A stretch of DNA of 64,000 nt from BAIKAL-G1 sp943369525 (GTDB lineage Bacteria > Cyanobacteriota > Cyanobacteriia > PCC-6307 > Cyanobiaceae), in the NCBI GenBank assembly GCA_943369525.1, contig CALRNL020000005.1:1-64000 (forward strand), in the 5' to 3' direction. Under the pieces are notes generated by a model, which made no database searches, was not told the origin of the DNA, and was given only the letters and a program-made list of their open reading frames with translations. Positions within the stretch are counted from its first letter, which is position 1. Every line of letters begins with the position of its first letter. Both the position numbers and the translations under genes were made by a program. Below, one piece after another: positions 25,502 to 33,664 of this stretch.

Positions 25502-26239
25502 TCAGGGAGCCAGGGCCGCCTTATCTGCCACCACCCGCACCCGTTTCGTGGCGGTGACGATGCCATCGGGATGGACCAGCAGCACCGCCCAGGTCTGGGA
25601 GCCAGGATCCACCGGAGCCTGCACCGTCTTGAAGACGCCGCCGCCACCGAGGGCCTCGAGCTGGAGCCCGGGCATGGTGGAGTTGGCCAGCTGGCGCGGG
25701 GACACCGCCGCCACCGCTCCGGCCAGAACAGCCCCATCGAGGGGCTCATCAATCACCACATCGAGGTCGTAGCGCTGGCCGGTGAGCACCGCATCGGGCA
25801 CCAGCAGGCTCACGGCCAGATCCTTGGCCCCACTGCGCACCAGGGAGCTTTCGCGGATGACGTCCTGGCCGTTGAAGCGATCGCCATGGCTCTGCAGCGC
25901 CACCTGTTCAGTGGCGACCAGGCGATAGAGGGTCGGGCCCTCCTGGCGGCTGCCGCTCACCGTGATCTCCAGGGTGGGCCTGCCGTCCTTCAAAGGGGTG
26001 CCACTGGCCACCTGCCAGCGCAGGTCGGGAAAGCGCTGCCGCAGGGCGGCACGGCGCGCCTCGAGCTCGGCCGGCACGAACCCCGGACCGGGCTCAAACA
26101 CGGCCGCCAAGCCGGTCGCTGCCGGGTCGTTGAGGGCGGCCTCCAGGGCCGCTGGCGAGGGGGCCGCCCGCAGGGGTGCCCCAACCAGCAGACAAGCCAT
26201 CGCCATCAAGGCGGGCAGGAGCGGGCGGAGCGGGGACAT
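25502..26239 (-). CDS. Secreted conserved-looking hypothetical protein (245 aa)
   Basis: Function unknown. The protein starts MSPLRPLLPALMAMACLL and has a standard signal peptide ending near GAPLRAAPS. The mature part is of mixed alpha/beta type with regular hydrophobic strands (PTLEITVSGSRQEGPTLYRL, YDLDVVIDEPLDGAVLAG, WAVLLVHPDGIVTATKRVRV), resembling an Ig-like or beta-sandwich periplasmic domain. ATG at 26239 is preferred to the TTG two codons upstream because GAGA lies nine bases before it. It diverges from murG, 64 bases away. Confidence 0.65.
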   Translation of the reverse strand: MSPLRPLLPALMAMACLLVGAPLRAAPSPAALEAALNDPAATGLAAVFEPGPGFVPAELEARRAALRQRFPDLRWQVASGTPLKDGRPTLEITVSGSRQEGPTLYRLVATEQVALQSHGDRFNGQDVIRESSLVRSGAKDLAVSLLVPDAVLTGQRYDLDVVIDEPLDGAVLAGAVAAVSPRQLANSTMPGLQLEALGGGGVFKTVQAPVDPGSQTWAVLLVHPDGIVTATKRVRVVADKAALAP

Positions 26240-26303
26240 GAACAAGTCTCGGGCCAGCTTTTAAATTAGGGCCGCCCGGCTCGGGCGCCAGGCTCCGCTG
26301 CAG

Positions 26304-27422
26304 ATGTCCATGACCCGGCTCCTGATTGCCGCCAGCGGAACCGGGGGCCACCTGTTCCCCGCCCTGGCCGTGGCCGAGGCCCTGCCCCCCGACTGGTCGA
26401 TCCACTGGCTGGGGGTGCCGGACCGGCTGGAACGGGAGCTAGTGCCCAGCCGCTTTCCCCTGCACACGATCCGGGCCGGCGGCCTCCAGGGCCGGGGCCT
26501 GAACAAACTGTGGCAACTGCTGCGCCTGCTCGCCGCCACCGGCACGGTGCGCCGGCTGATCCGCCGCGAGGGGGTGGATGGGGTGTTCAGCACCGGCGGC
26601 TACATCGCCGCCCCGGCGATCCTGGCGGCCCGCTGGTGCGGGATTCCGGTGGTTCTGCATGACTCCAACGCCGTGCCCGGCCGGGTGACCCGGCTGCTGG
26701 GGCGCCTCTGCAGCCAGGTGGCCCTGGGCCTGCCCCAGGCCGCTGGCCAGCTGCAGGGCTGCCAGCCGGTCGTCACCGGCACCCCCGTGCGGCAGGCCTT
26801 CCTCGAGCCCGCCCCCCTGCCGGCCTGGGTGCCCGCCGGCGAGGGCCCCCTGCTGCTGGTGATGGGGGGTAGCCAGGGGGCGGTGGGGCTCAACCGCATG
26901 GTGCGCCCCCTGCTGCCGCGCCTGCTGGCGGCCGGCTGCCGGGTGGTCCATCTCAGCGGCAGCAACGATGGCGCCTCGGGCCAGTTCCAGCACCCGGCCT
27001 ACGTGGATTTGCCCTTCAGCAACGACATGGCTGGCCTGCTGCAGCACGCCGACCTGGCCATTAGCCGCGCTGGGGCGGGCAGCCTGAGCGAATTGGCCGT
27101 GGGCGGCACCCCGGCAATCCTGGTGCCCTTCCCCGCCGCGGCCGACGGCCACCAGGAGGCCAACGCCGCCGCGGCCGCGGCGCTTGGGGCGGCGGTGATC
27201 GTGTTGCAACACGCCCCGGGCGAGCCCCCCCTGGAGCGGGCGATCTGGCGCCTGCTCGGGCCCCGGCTGCGGCGGCTGGAGGCGGGCGGAGCATCGGCGG
27301 ACGGGGGGCCCAGCATCGATCCCTTGCTGGAGTTGGGGCGGGGCATGGGGCGCCTGGCCCAGCGGCACGCCGACCGGCAGCTGGCCCAGGTGCTGCAAGG
27401 GCTGGTGGGGACGGACGGCTAG
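26304..27422 (+). CDS. murG: UDP-GlcNAc:lipid I N-acetylglucosaminyltransferase MurG
   Basis: Adds GlcNAc to lipid I to make lipid II, the last cytoplasmic-face step of peptidoglycan precursor synthesis. The 372-aa protein shows the GT28 hallmarks: SGTGGHLFPALAVAEAL near the start, FSTGGYIAAPAILAA, VLHDSNAVPGRVTR, MGGSQGAVGLNRMV in the linker region, and the C-terminal UDP-GlcNAc site SRAGAGSLSELA. A second ATG two codons downstream (26310) is an equally possible start. It is a single gene, convergent with the cobC/cobD-like gene; no other mur gene is nearby. Confidence 0.93.
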   Translation: MSMTRLLIAASGTGGHLFPALAVAEALPPDWSIHWLGVPDRLERELVPSRFPLHTIRAGGLQGRGLNKLWQLLRLLAATGTVRRLIRREGVDGVFSTGGYIAAPAILAARWCGIPVVLHDSNAVPGRVTRLLGRLCSQVALGLPQAAGQLQGCQPVVTGTPVRQAFLEPAPLPAWVPAGEGPLLLVMGGSQGAVGLNRMVRPLLPRLLAAGCRVVHLSGSNDGASGQFQHPAYVDLPFSNDMAGLLQHADLAISRAGAGSLSELAVGGTPAILVPFPAAADGHQEANAAAAAALGAAVIVLQHAPGEPPLERAIWRLLGPRLRRLEAGGASADGGPSIDPLLELGRGMGRLAQRHADRQLAQVLQGLVGTDG

Positions 27423-27432
27423 GCCGCCGCGC

Positions 27433-27466
27433 GGGCGGTTGCGGGCCGTTGGCCGTTGAACCGCCC
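27433..27466. terminator. Candidate hairpin between convergent murG and the aminotransferase gene
   Basis: GGGCGGTT at 27433-27440 pairs with AACCGCCC at 27459-27466 across an 18-base loop, starting ten bases after the murG stop. There is no T-run, so this is only a candidate terminator. Confidence 0.4.
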
Positions 27467-27586
27467 TGCAGCAACCAGACCCTGATCGCCCTTGCCAAAC
27501 CAGGGGAGGCCAACCCCCCTGGCGCCGACCGGCAATCGCCAGGTTTCGTAGGACCGGGTTGGACTGGGTTGGGCCGGCTTGGGCCC

Positions 27587-28693
27587 CTAGCTCGGCCCCC
27601 GTTCCAATTCCTGGCCCAGGGCCCGCAGCAGCCTGCGGTTGCCGCGCCGGTCCTGCAGGCCAATGCGCAGCCAGCTTTCATCGAGGCCGGTGAAGGAGCG
27701 GCAATCGCGCAGCAGGATCCGGTGGCGCTGCTCCAGGGCTAGCCGCAGGGGCACCAACGAGCCGGGCTGCCCCCCCCGCTCACCGCGCACCAGCAGGAAA
27801 TTGGCCGCCGAGGGCCGGGGCACCAGCCCGGGCAATGCGGCCAGCCGCTGGCCCAGCCAGGGACCTTCCGAGCCCACCCAGGCCCCCACCCGGCGGATCC
27901 AGCGCCGCTGCTCCAGGGCGATTTCACCCACGGCCCCGGCCAAGGCATTGACGGGCCAGGGATCGCGCCAGGCGGCCCAACGGGCCAGGCGCTGGGGATC
28001 GGCCACGGCGTAGCCCAGACGCAGGCCGGCGATCGCAAACAGCTTGGTGAGGCTGCGGATCACCACCAGGTTGGGGTGGCGGGCCACCAGGGGCACCAGG
28101 GACTGGGCCTCGCCGCCGGGCACCAGGGAGAGGAAGGCCTCGTCGCAGATCACCAGGGCGAAGCGATCCAGCAGGGGCTCGAGGCTGGCGCGGCTCCAGA
28201 GCTGGCCGGTGGGGTTGTGGGGGTTGGTGATCCAGAGGGCCTGGGCCCCAGCGCCTGCGGATCCGGGCGGGAAGGCCTGGGGGCCAGGGCCAGGCCACTG
28301 CAACGGCAAGGGCCAGTCGTGCCAGGCGCCCCCCCAGCAGGCCAGGGCCCGCCGGTAGTCGGCAAAGCCCGGTGCTGGCAGCAGGCTGCAGCCCGTAGCA
28401 GCCGCGTCCCGGGCCGCCCAGGTGAACAGTTCGGCGGCGCCATTGCCGGGCAGGAGCTGGTCGGGATCGAGGCCGTGGTGGCGGGCCAGGCCCTGGCGCA
28501 GGCGCCGGTGGTCCCGATCGGGATAGGGGCGCAGGGGGGCCGCCAGCAGGGCCGCCCGCAGGGCCAGGGGCGGGCCGAAGGGCACCAGGGAGGCGCTGGC
28601 ATCAAGAATTTGGCCGGGCCGGCAGCCCAGCCGCTCGGCCGCCTGGGCCAGGTTGCCGCCATGGCGGGCGGGCTCGGCGGCGGACCCGGTCAT
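27587..28693 (-). CDS. PLP-dependent aminotransferase, CobC/CobD-like (threonine-phosphate decarboxylase type)
   Basis: A 368-aa fold-type I PLP enzyme. ITNPHNPTGQL (~155-165), ICDEAF and SLTKLFAIAGLRLGY with Lys217 as the PLP Schiff-base residue place it in the histidinol-phosphate aminotransferase superfamily. The N-terminal HGGNLAQAAE and LDASASLVPFG blocks resemble CobC/CobD, which make the aminopropanol arm of cobalamin. That assignment fits cyanobacteria that make pseudocobalamin, but HisC-like activity cannot be excluded. The start codon at 28693 lies within the first unit of a 17-bp tandem repeat array. Confidence 0.78.
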   Translation of the reverse strand: MTGSAAEPARHGGNLAQAAERLGCRPGQILDASASLVPFGPPLALRAALLAAPLRPYPDRDHRRLRQGLARHHGLDPDQLLPGNGAAELFTWAARDAAATGCSLLPAPGFADYRRALACWGGAWHDWPLPLQWPGPGPQAFPPGSAGAGAQALWITNPHNPTGQLWSRASLEPLLDRFALVICDEAFLSLVPGGEAQSLVPLVARHPNLVVIRSLTKLFAIAGLRLGYAVADPQRLARWAAWRDPWPVNALAGAVGEIALEQRRWIRRVGAWVGSEGPWLGQRLAALPGLVPRPSAANFLLVRGERGGQPGSLVPLRLALEQRHRILLRDCRSFTGLDESWLRIGLQDRRGNRRLLRALGQELERGPS

Positions 28694-28810
28694 GGGCGCG
28701 AACCGGTCATGGACGCAGACCCCTCATGGACGCAAACCAGTTAAGGGCGCAAGCCAGTCAAGGGCGCAAACCAGTTAAGGGCGCAAGCCGGTGATGGGCG
28801 CAAATCCGCC
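28692..28810. repeat. Seven tandem ~17-bp repeats upstream of the cobC/cobD-like gene
   Basis: Units start at 28692, 28709, 28726, 28744, 28761, 28778 and 28794, with lengths of 16-18 bases. The rough consensus is A(T/G)GG(G/A)CGCAAACC(A/G)GT(T/C)A. There are no spacers, so it is not CRISPR. The array covers the start codon and upstream region of the aminotransferase gene and ends about 85 bases before the MoxR gene, so it fills most of the divergent promoter region. Confidence 0.85.
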
Positions 28811-28896
28811 CAACGGCGCAGGCAAGCAGCTTGGTCGCAAAATCTAACCACCAAAAACGAAATATCTACCTAGCGTGGAATCGATTGCACCCGAAC

Positions 28897-29805
28897 ATGG
28901 GGTCCCTGCAGCAGGTTCTCGCCCAGATCAACGGCGTCCTCCTCGGAAAACATGACCGGGTGCGCCTGGCGGTGGCCTGCCTGGTGGCCGGCGGCCACCT
29001 GTTGATTGAAGACTGTCCCGGCGTCGGCAAAACCACCCTGGCCGAGGCCCTGGCCCGCAGTTTCGGCCTGGCCTTCCGCCGCGTCCACTTCACCAGCGAC
29101 CTGCTCCCCGCCGACCTCACCGGCCTGCGCCTGTTCGACCAACACCTGGGCCAGTTCCGCTTCGAGCCCGGGCCCCTGTTCAGCCAGGTGTTGCTGGCCG
29201 ATGAGATCAACCGGGCCAGCCCCCGCTGCCAGAGCGCCCTGCTGGAAGCGATGGCCGCCGGGCGGGTGAGCGTCGATGGCACCAGCCACCCCCTGCCCAA
29301 GCCCTTTTGCGTGATCGCCACCCAGAACGGCCTCGACCAGGCCGGCACCTCGCCCCTGCCCGAATCCCAGCTGGACCGTTTTGCCATGCGCCTCAGCCTC
29401 GGCTTCCCGCCGCGCCAGGCCGAATCGGCCCTGCTGGCGGGCCAGGCCCCCCGCCTCGACGGCCTGCAGGCTGTGGTGGAAGCGGCAGAGCTTGAGGAGC
29501 TGCAAGGGCAGGCCCAGCGGGTGGCCTGCGAACAGCCCCTGCTCGACTACGTGCTCGACCTGCTGGCCGCCAGTCGCCAGGGCGGCCTGGCCACGGGCAC
29601 GCCGCTCTCGCCCCGGGCCGGCTGTGCCCTGGTGGCCGCGGCCCGGGCCTGGGCCCTGCTTGAGGGGCGGGGTTATGTGGTTCCCGCCGATGTGCAAGCG
29701 GTGTTCCCGGCGGTGGCAGAACACCGGCTCGATGGCGGCCGCCCGGCCCAGGAGCCCGGGGGCTACAGCCGGCAGCTGCTCGCCGCCGTGGAGGCGATCC
29801 GTTGA
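28897..29805 (+). CDS. MoxR-family AAA+ ATPase
   Basis: A 302-aa chaperone-like ATPase. Walker A CPGVGKTTLAEALA, Walker B VLLADEINRASPRCQSALLEAM and sensor-type CVIATQNG are intact, with the lid domain after FAMRLSLGFPP. MoxR proteins usually help fold or activate the products of neighbouring DUF58 or VWA genes, and here a DUF58 gene follows with no gap and then a transglutaminase gene. ATG at 28897 is chosen; the frame is open back to a TTG at 28831, but the extra 22 codons are AT-rich and unlike the family. The tandem repeat array lies upstream. Confidence 0.92.
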   Translation: MGSLQQVLAQINGVLLGKHDRVRLAVACLVAGGHLLIEDCPGVGKTTLAEALARSFGLAFRRVHFTSDLLPADLTGLRLFDQHLGQFRFEPGPLFSQVLLADEINRASPRCQSALLEAMAAGRVSVDGTSHPLPKPFCVIATQNGLDQAGTSPLPESQLDRFAMRLSLGFPPRQAESALLAGQAPRLDGLQAVVEAAELEELQGQAQRVACEQPLLDYVLDLLAASRQGGLATGTPLSPRAGCALVAAARAWALLEGRGYVVPADVQAVFPAVAEHRLDGGRPAQEPGGYSRQLLAAVEAIR

Positions 29806-30864
29806 ATGGCCAGCGCCGTGTCAAAGTCCGGGCCCGACCCAGGGCCACTCCCCCAAGCAGGCCCCAAGGGGACCGCCGAACCGATCCCCAGCGCGATCCC
29901 TCGGGCGTTGGCTAAGCCGCCCCGGGAGCCCTTTGCCGACCGGCTGATCCGGCGGCACCACAGTGCCAACCACCGCCTCGGCCTACGCAGTCTCTACATC
30001 CTGCCGAGCGGCTTTGGCTGGCTCTGGCTGCTGAGTTGCGCCGTGCTGTTCATCCTGGGCGTGCAGGGCAGCAGCGCCGGGGCCCTGCTGCTGGCCTACC
30101 TGGGGCTGGGGCTGGTGCTGCTGGCGCCCTACCTGACCCAGTTCAACCTGCAGGGGCTGGAGCTGGGCTGCGGCCATCCGGCGCCGGGCTTTGCCGGTGA
30201 GGTGCTCCCCTATCCGGTTCGGGCCACCAGCCGCGACCAACGGCTGGCCCTAGGCGTGCGCTTCCGCCGCTCCGAGGGCGACCTGGGCTGGAGCGGCAAC
30301 CTGGAGCCGGGCCAGCAGTGGCTGGCCGTGCCCTGGCGGCCCAGCCAGCGGGGCCTGCAAAGCCCCGGCCGCCTGCGCCTGCAATCCAGCGCCCCCCTGG
30401 GCCTCTTCGTCTGCTGGACCCTCTGGGATCCGCCGGCCCGCCAGCTGGTCTATCCCGCCCGGCGGCCCGGCCCCGTGCTGGAGCTGGATCGGCCCCAGGC
30501 CCTGGAACGGGACCAGGCCCCTAATGGGGCAGACGACCAGGCAGGCGGCAGCGAGCACTGGCGCGAACTCACCCCCCACCGGCCCGAGGAGGGGCTAGCC
30601 CGCCTGGCCTGGAAGCAACTGGCCCGCAGTGGCGAGCGCTACGGCAAACGCTTCGCCGATCCCCAGCCCCGTCCCCACCTGCTGGCCCCAGACCCCAGCC
30701 TGCCGCGGGAACAGGCCCTCGAACATCTGAGCGCCCGCATCTGGCAACTGGCGGCCAGCGGCGAACCCTATGGCCTGGTCCTAGGGGATCAGACGGTCCC
30801 GGCCGCCGCCGGGGCCGCCCAGCTGGACCGTTGCCTGGCGGCCCTGGCCTTGGCGCCACCGTGA
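29806..30864 (+). CDS. DUF58-domain membrane protein
   Basis: A 352-aa protein starting at the base after the moxR stop. Residues ~1-50 are Pro-rich and cytoplasmic. Two close membrane segments follow (IYILPS...WLWLLSCAVLFILGV and ALLLAYLGLGLVLLAPYL, ~68-115), then a beta-rich part with the DUF58 region (~200-300; ...ELTPHRPEEGLARLAWKQLARSGE matches the conserved DUF58 core, usually Y.pGD..R.I.W...AR). The typical YxxGD start of that motif is degenerate here. It is probably the partner of the MoxR ATPase in a cell-envelope system; precise function unknown. Confidence 0.85.
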   Translation: MASAVSKSGPDPGPLPQAGPKGTAEPIPSAIPRALAKPPREPFADRLIRRHHSANHRLGLRSLYILPSGFGWLWLLSCAVLFILGVQGSSAGALLLAYLGLGLVLLAPYLTQFNLQGLELGCGHPAPGFAGEVLPYPVRATSRDQRLALGVRFRRSEGDLGWSGNLEPGQQWLAVPWRPSQRGLQSPGRLRLQSSAPLGLFVCWTLWDPPARQLVYPARRPGPVLELDRPQALERDQAPNGADDQAGGSEHWRELTPHRPEEGLARLAWKQLARSGERYGKRFADPQPRPHLLAPDPSLPREQALEHLSARIWQLAASGEPYGLVLGDQTVPAAAGAAQLDRCLAALALAPP

Positions 30865-32744
30865 TCGAGCCCCTCGCCCGCCGCCTGCAGGGGCTGAGCC
30901 TCGGCCTGCTGGCTCTCCAGCTGCTGGGCAGCGATTGGCAGAGCCCGCTCACCTGGGGCAGCCTCACCCTGGTGGTGCTGGCCGGCCTCAAGCTGGCCAA
31001 CGCCCGCCGGCCGGCCGACCTGCGCCGGGGCCTGCTGGCCCAGCTGATTGCCCTTGGGGTGTTGGCGGGCCTGAACCCCACCCTGGGGCCCGGCCTGCTG
31101 CAGGCCGCCACGGGCCTGGTGCTGATCGCCGGCCTGCTGGCCCAGGAAAGCGGTGGCGCCGGGAACCTGCGCCAGATCCTCAGCCGCAGTGGGCAGCTGC
31201 TGGTGGTCTGCCTGCCCCTGGTGGTGCTGCTGTTTCTGTTCATGCCGCGCCTGGGCCCCCTCTGGCCCCATGCCGAGCTGGGGCGGGCCCGCACCGGCCT
31301 CAGCGACCAGCTCGATCCAGGCGCCATCGCCCAGCTGGTGCAGGACCCCTCGCCAGCCCTGCGGATCAGCCCAACCCAGGAGAGCGACCTCCCTCCAACC
31401 GACCAGCGCTATTGGCGGGTACGGGTGCTCGATCGCTTCGATGGCCGGCGCTGGCGCGCCGCCCCTCCCCTGGGGCCGATGCAGGGCCCGGCCCAGGCCT
31501 GGGCGCCCCCCGCCCCGGCCCCACCGGGTGCGGCCCAGCAACTCTGGTTGGTGGAGCCCTCCCCCCTGAGCGCCCTGCCCTGGGGCGGCAGCGGTGTGCC
31601 CCTCAACCCCCAGATCCTCAGCACCCCCAAAGGCGAATTACTGGGTCCCTGGCAGACCCAGGAGCGCCGCAACTACGTGCTGGCCACCAGCAACCGCCCC
31701 CCCACCTGGCAAGGGCAACCCCCCGATCGCTCTGACCTGGCCTTCGCCGCCGGCAGCAACCCCCAATTGGAGGCCCTGGCCCAGGGCTGGCGGCCGCTCC
31801 CCCCGGCAGGGCGGCTGGCGGCGGCCCAGGCCCTGTTCCAGGACCAACCCTTCCGTTACACGCTCCAACCCCCGGCCCTGGGGGACGACGCCCCGCTGGA
31901 CCAGTTCCTGTTCGGCAGCCGGGCCGGCTTCTGCGAACACTTCGCCAGCGCCTTCACCGACCTGATGCGGGCGGCCGGAGTGCCGGCCCGGGTGGTGGTG
32001 GGCTACCAGGGGGGCAGCTGGGTCCCCGCCAACCTCTGGGGTCGCGGCTACCTGGAGGTACTCCAGCAGGACGCCCATGCCTGGAGTGAGGTGTGGCTGG
32101 CGGACCGGGGCTGGGTGCGCGTCGATCCCACCGCCTGGGTGGTTCCCGAGCGGATCCGCGGCGGGCTGCGCTCGGGCCTGGCGGGCCAGTGGTCAGACCT
32201 GGGGCGGCTGCACCAGGGCCTGCCCTGGCTGCGGCCCCTGGCCCGCAGCTGGACCAACCTCGATTTGGCCTGGAGCCAACTGCTGCAATACGACCAAACC
32301 AACCAGGACCAGCTGATGGGGCGCTGGCTGGGCCCGTTCCGCAGCTGGCAGGGGCTGGTGTTGCTGCTGGGCCTCGCCCTGGCCCTGGCCCTGGCGGTGT
32401 GGATCCTGGGCCTGCTGCGCCCTAGCCCCCGCCAGGAGCAGCAAAGGCGCCGACTCGATCGCAGCCTCAGCCGCCTGGCCCCCTTCCAGCTGGTGCCCCG
32501 GCCGGGAGAAAGCCTGCCGGCCTTCTGCCGGCGGGCCGCGACCCAGGTACCGGAGCTGGCTTTGGGCCTGGAGCGCCTGCAGACCAGTTACGAGCGGCTG
32601 CGCTTCGCCCCCCGGGGCCTGGAGCGCGCCCGGACCCGCGACTGGAACCGGGCCCTGGGGGCAGCGGATCGCGAGCTGGCCGCCGCCACCAGCCGGCTCA
32701 AGCGCAGGTCGGTAGAACGGGCCCAACTGCCGGAGCTCCGATGA
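30861..32744 (+). CDS. Transglutaminase-like membrane protein (TgpA / DUF3488 type)
   Basis: A 627-aa protein that begins with GTG at 30861, overlapping the DUF58 stop by four bases. Several hydrophobic segments fill the first ~130 residues, a periplasmic part follows, and the papain-like transglutaminase core is clear: GSRAGFCEHFASAF (catalytic Cys), QDAHAWSEVWL (His), WVRVDPTAWV (Asp). One more membrane helix (GLVLLLGLALALALAVWILG, ~505-525) and a charged C-terminal DUF4129-like tail complete it. TgpA-type proteins act on the cell envelope, but their substrates are not settled. It belongs to the moxR-DUF58-tgpA-pentapeptide unit. Confidence 0.9.
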   Translation: MIEPLARRLQGLSLGLLALQLLGSDWQSPLTWGSLTLVVLAGLKLANARRPADLRRGLLAQLIALGVLAGLNPTLGPGLLQAATGLVLIAGLLAQESGGAGNLRQILSRSGQLLVVCLPLVVLLFLFMPRLGPLWPHAELGRARTGLSDQLDPGAIAQLVQDPSPALRISPTQESDLPPTDQRYWRVRVLDRFDGRRWRAAPPLGPMQGPAQAWAPPAPAPPGAAQQLWLVEPSPLSALPWGGSGVPLNPQILSTPKGELLGPWQTQERRNYVLATSNRPPTWQGQPPDRSDLAFAAGSNPQLEALAQGWRPLPPAGRLAAAQALFQDQPFRYTLQPPALGDDAPLDQFLFGSRAGFCEHFASAFTDLMRAAGVPARVVVGYQGGSWVPANLWGRGYLEVLQQDAHAWSEVWLADRGWVRVDPTAWVVPERIRGGLRSGLAGQWSDLGRLHQGLPWLRPLARSWTNLDLAWSQLLQYDQTNQDQLMGRWLGPFRSWQGLVLLLGLALALALAVWILGLLRPSPRQEQQRRRLDRSLSRLAPFQLVPRPGESLPAFCRRAATQVPELALGLERLQTSYERLRFAPRGLERARTRDWNRALGAADRELAAATSRLKRRSVERAQLPELR

Positions 32745-33592
32745 CGCTGCCGCGCCTACTGCCCCAGAAGCCCCGCCAAGGGCCCCTGGCCCTGGCTGGC
32801 CTGCTGGGGGCATGGACCCTGCTTGGGCTTGGGACCCTGGCCAAGTCCCCGAGCTGGGCCGCCGATCCTGCCCAGGTGATGCGCCTGCTCGATCGCCGCG
32901 GCTGCCCCGGCTGCGCCCTCCAGGATGCCGACCTAGTCCATGCCGACCTCCAGGGCGCCAACCTGCACCGGGCCAAGCTGCAGCGGGCCAACCTCAGCGG
33001 CTCCCAACTCGATGGCGCCAACCTCTCAGGCGCCGACCTGAGCTTCACCACCCTGGCCGGGGCGTCCTTACGCGGCGCCGACCTGCGGGGGGCCTTGCTG
33101 CTGGGCACTGACCTGCGCGAGGCCAACCTGGCCGGGGCCCTGCTTGATCGTCAAGGCCTAGCCCAGAGCCACTGGCAGCAGGCCCGGGGTCTGGAGCTCA
33201 GCCAGCTCGGCTACGCAGCCCTGCATAACGCCGGCGTGGCCGAAGCCAACCAGGGCCGCTATCCGCGAGCAGAACAGTTCTTCTCAGAGGCGATCCGCCA
33301 ACTGCCCGATGCGGCGATCAGCTGGATCGCCCGCGGCATTTCCCGCAGCGAACAGGGCAAAACCAACCTGGCGGCCCAGGACTTCAACTACGCCAGTGTT
33401 CTTTACGAACGCATGGGCGATCCCCGCGAAGCCGAGCAACTCAAGAAAGCCTCCCAGCTGCTGCTAGACGATCCCAAATCACCGAAGAAATCAGGCAACG
33501 GCGTGGGCTCCCAGCTGGTGGGGGGGGCCCTAGCCGCCTTCCAGTTCCTGGTTCCCCTAGCCGCCAAGGCCCTTGTGCCGTTGGGGATCTGA
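32741..33592 (+). CDS. Pentapeptide-repeat protein with TPR-like C-terminus (283 aa)
   Basis: Begins with an ATGA overlap on tgpA. A signal or anchor segment (LALAGLLGAWTLLGLGTLA, ~15-35) is followed by RRGCPGCALQDADL and about 14 pentapeptides of the A(D/N)LxG type (~60-135: GANLHRAKLQRANLSGSQLD and so on), which should form a right-handed quadrilateral helix. Residues ~155-245 hold two TPR-like helix pairs (ANQGRYPRAEQFFSEAI, SEQGKTNLAAQDFNYAS). Secreted pentapeptide proteins of this kind are common in cyanobacteria and mostly without known role. The operon position suggests an envelope function. Confidence 0.88.
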   Translation: MTLPRLLPQKPRQGPLALAGLLGAWTLLGLGTLAKSPSWAADPAQVMRLLDRRGCPGCALQDADLVHADLQGANLHRAKLQRANLSGSQLDGANLSGADLSFTTLAGASLRGADLRGALLLGTDLREANLAGALLDRQGLAQSHWQQARGLELSQLGYAALHNAGVAEANQGRYPRAEQFFSEAIRQLPDAAISWIARGISRSEQGKTNLAAQDFNYASVLYERMGDPREAEQLKKASQLLLDDPKSPKKSGNGVGSQLVGGALAAFQFLVPLAAKALVPLGI

Positions 33593-33664
33593 GCCAGGCG
33601 GCCCAACTCCCCCAGCCCTGCCTACACCCACTTGAGCCCCTTGGATTAGGGCCCATCAATGGCC

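Noticed and set aside
28692..28810. CRISPR array
   Set aside because: The 17-bp units follow each other directly with no spacers, and no cas gene is present.
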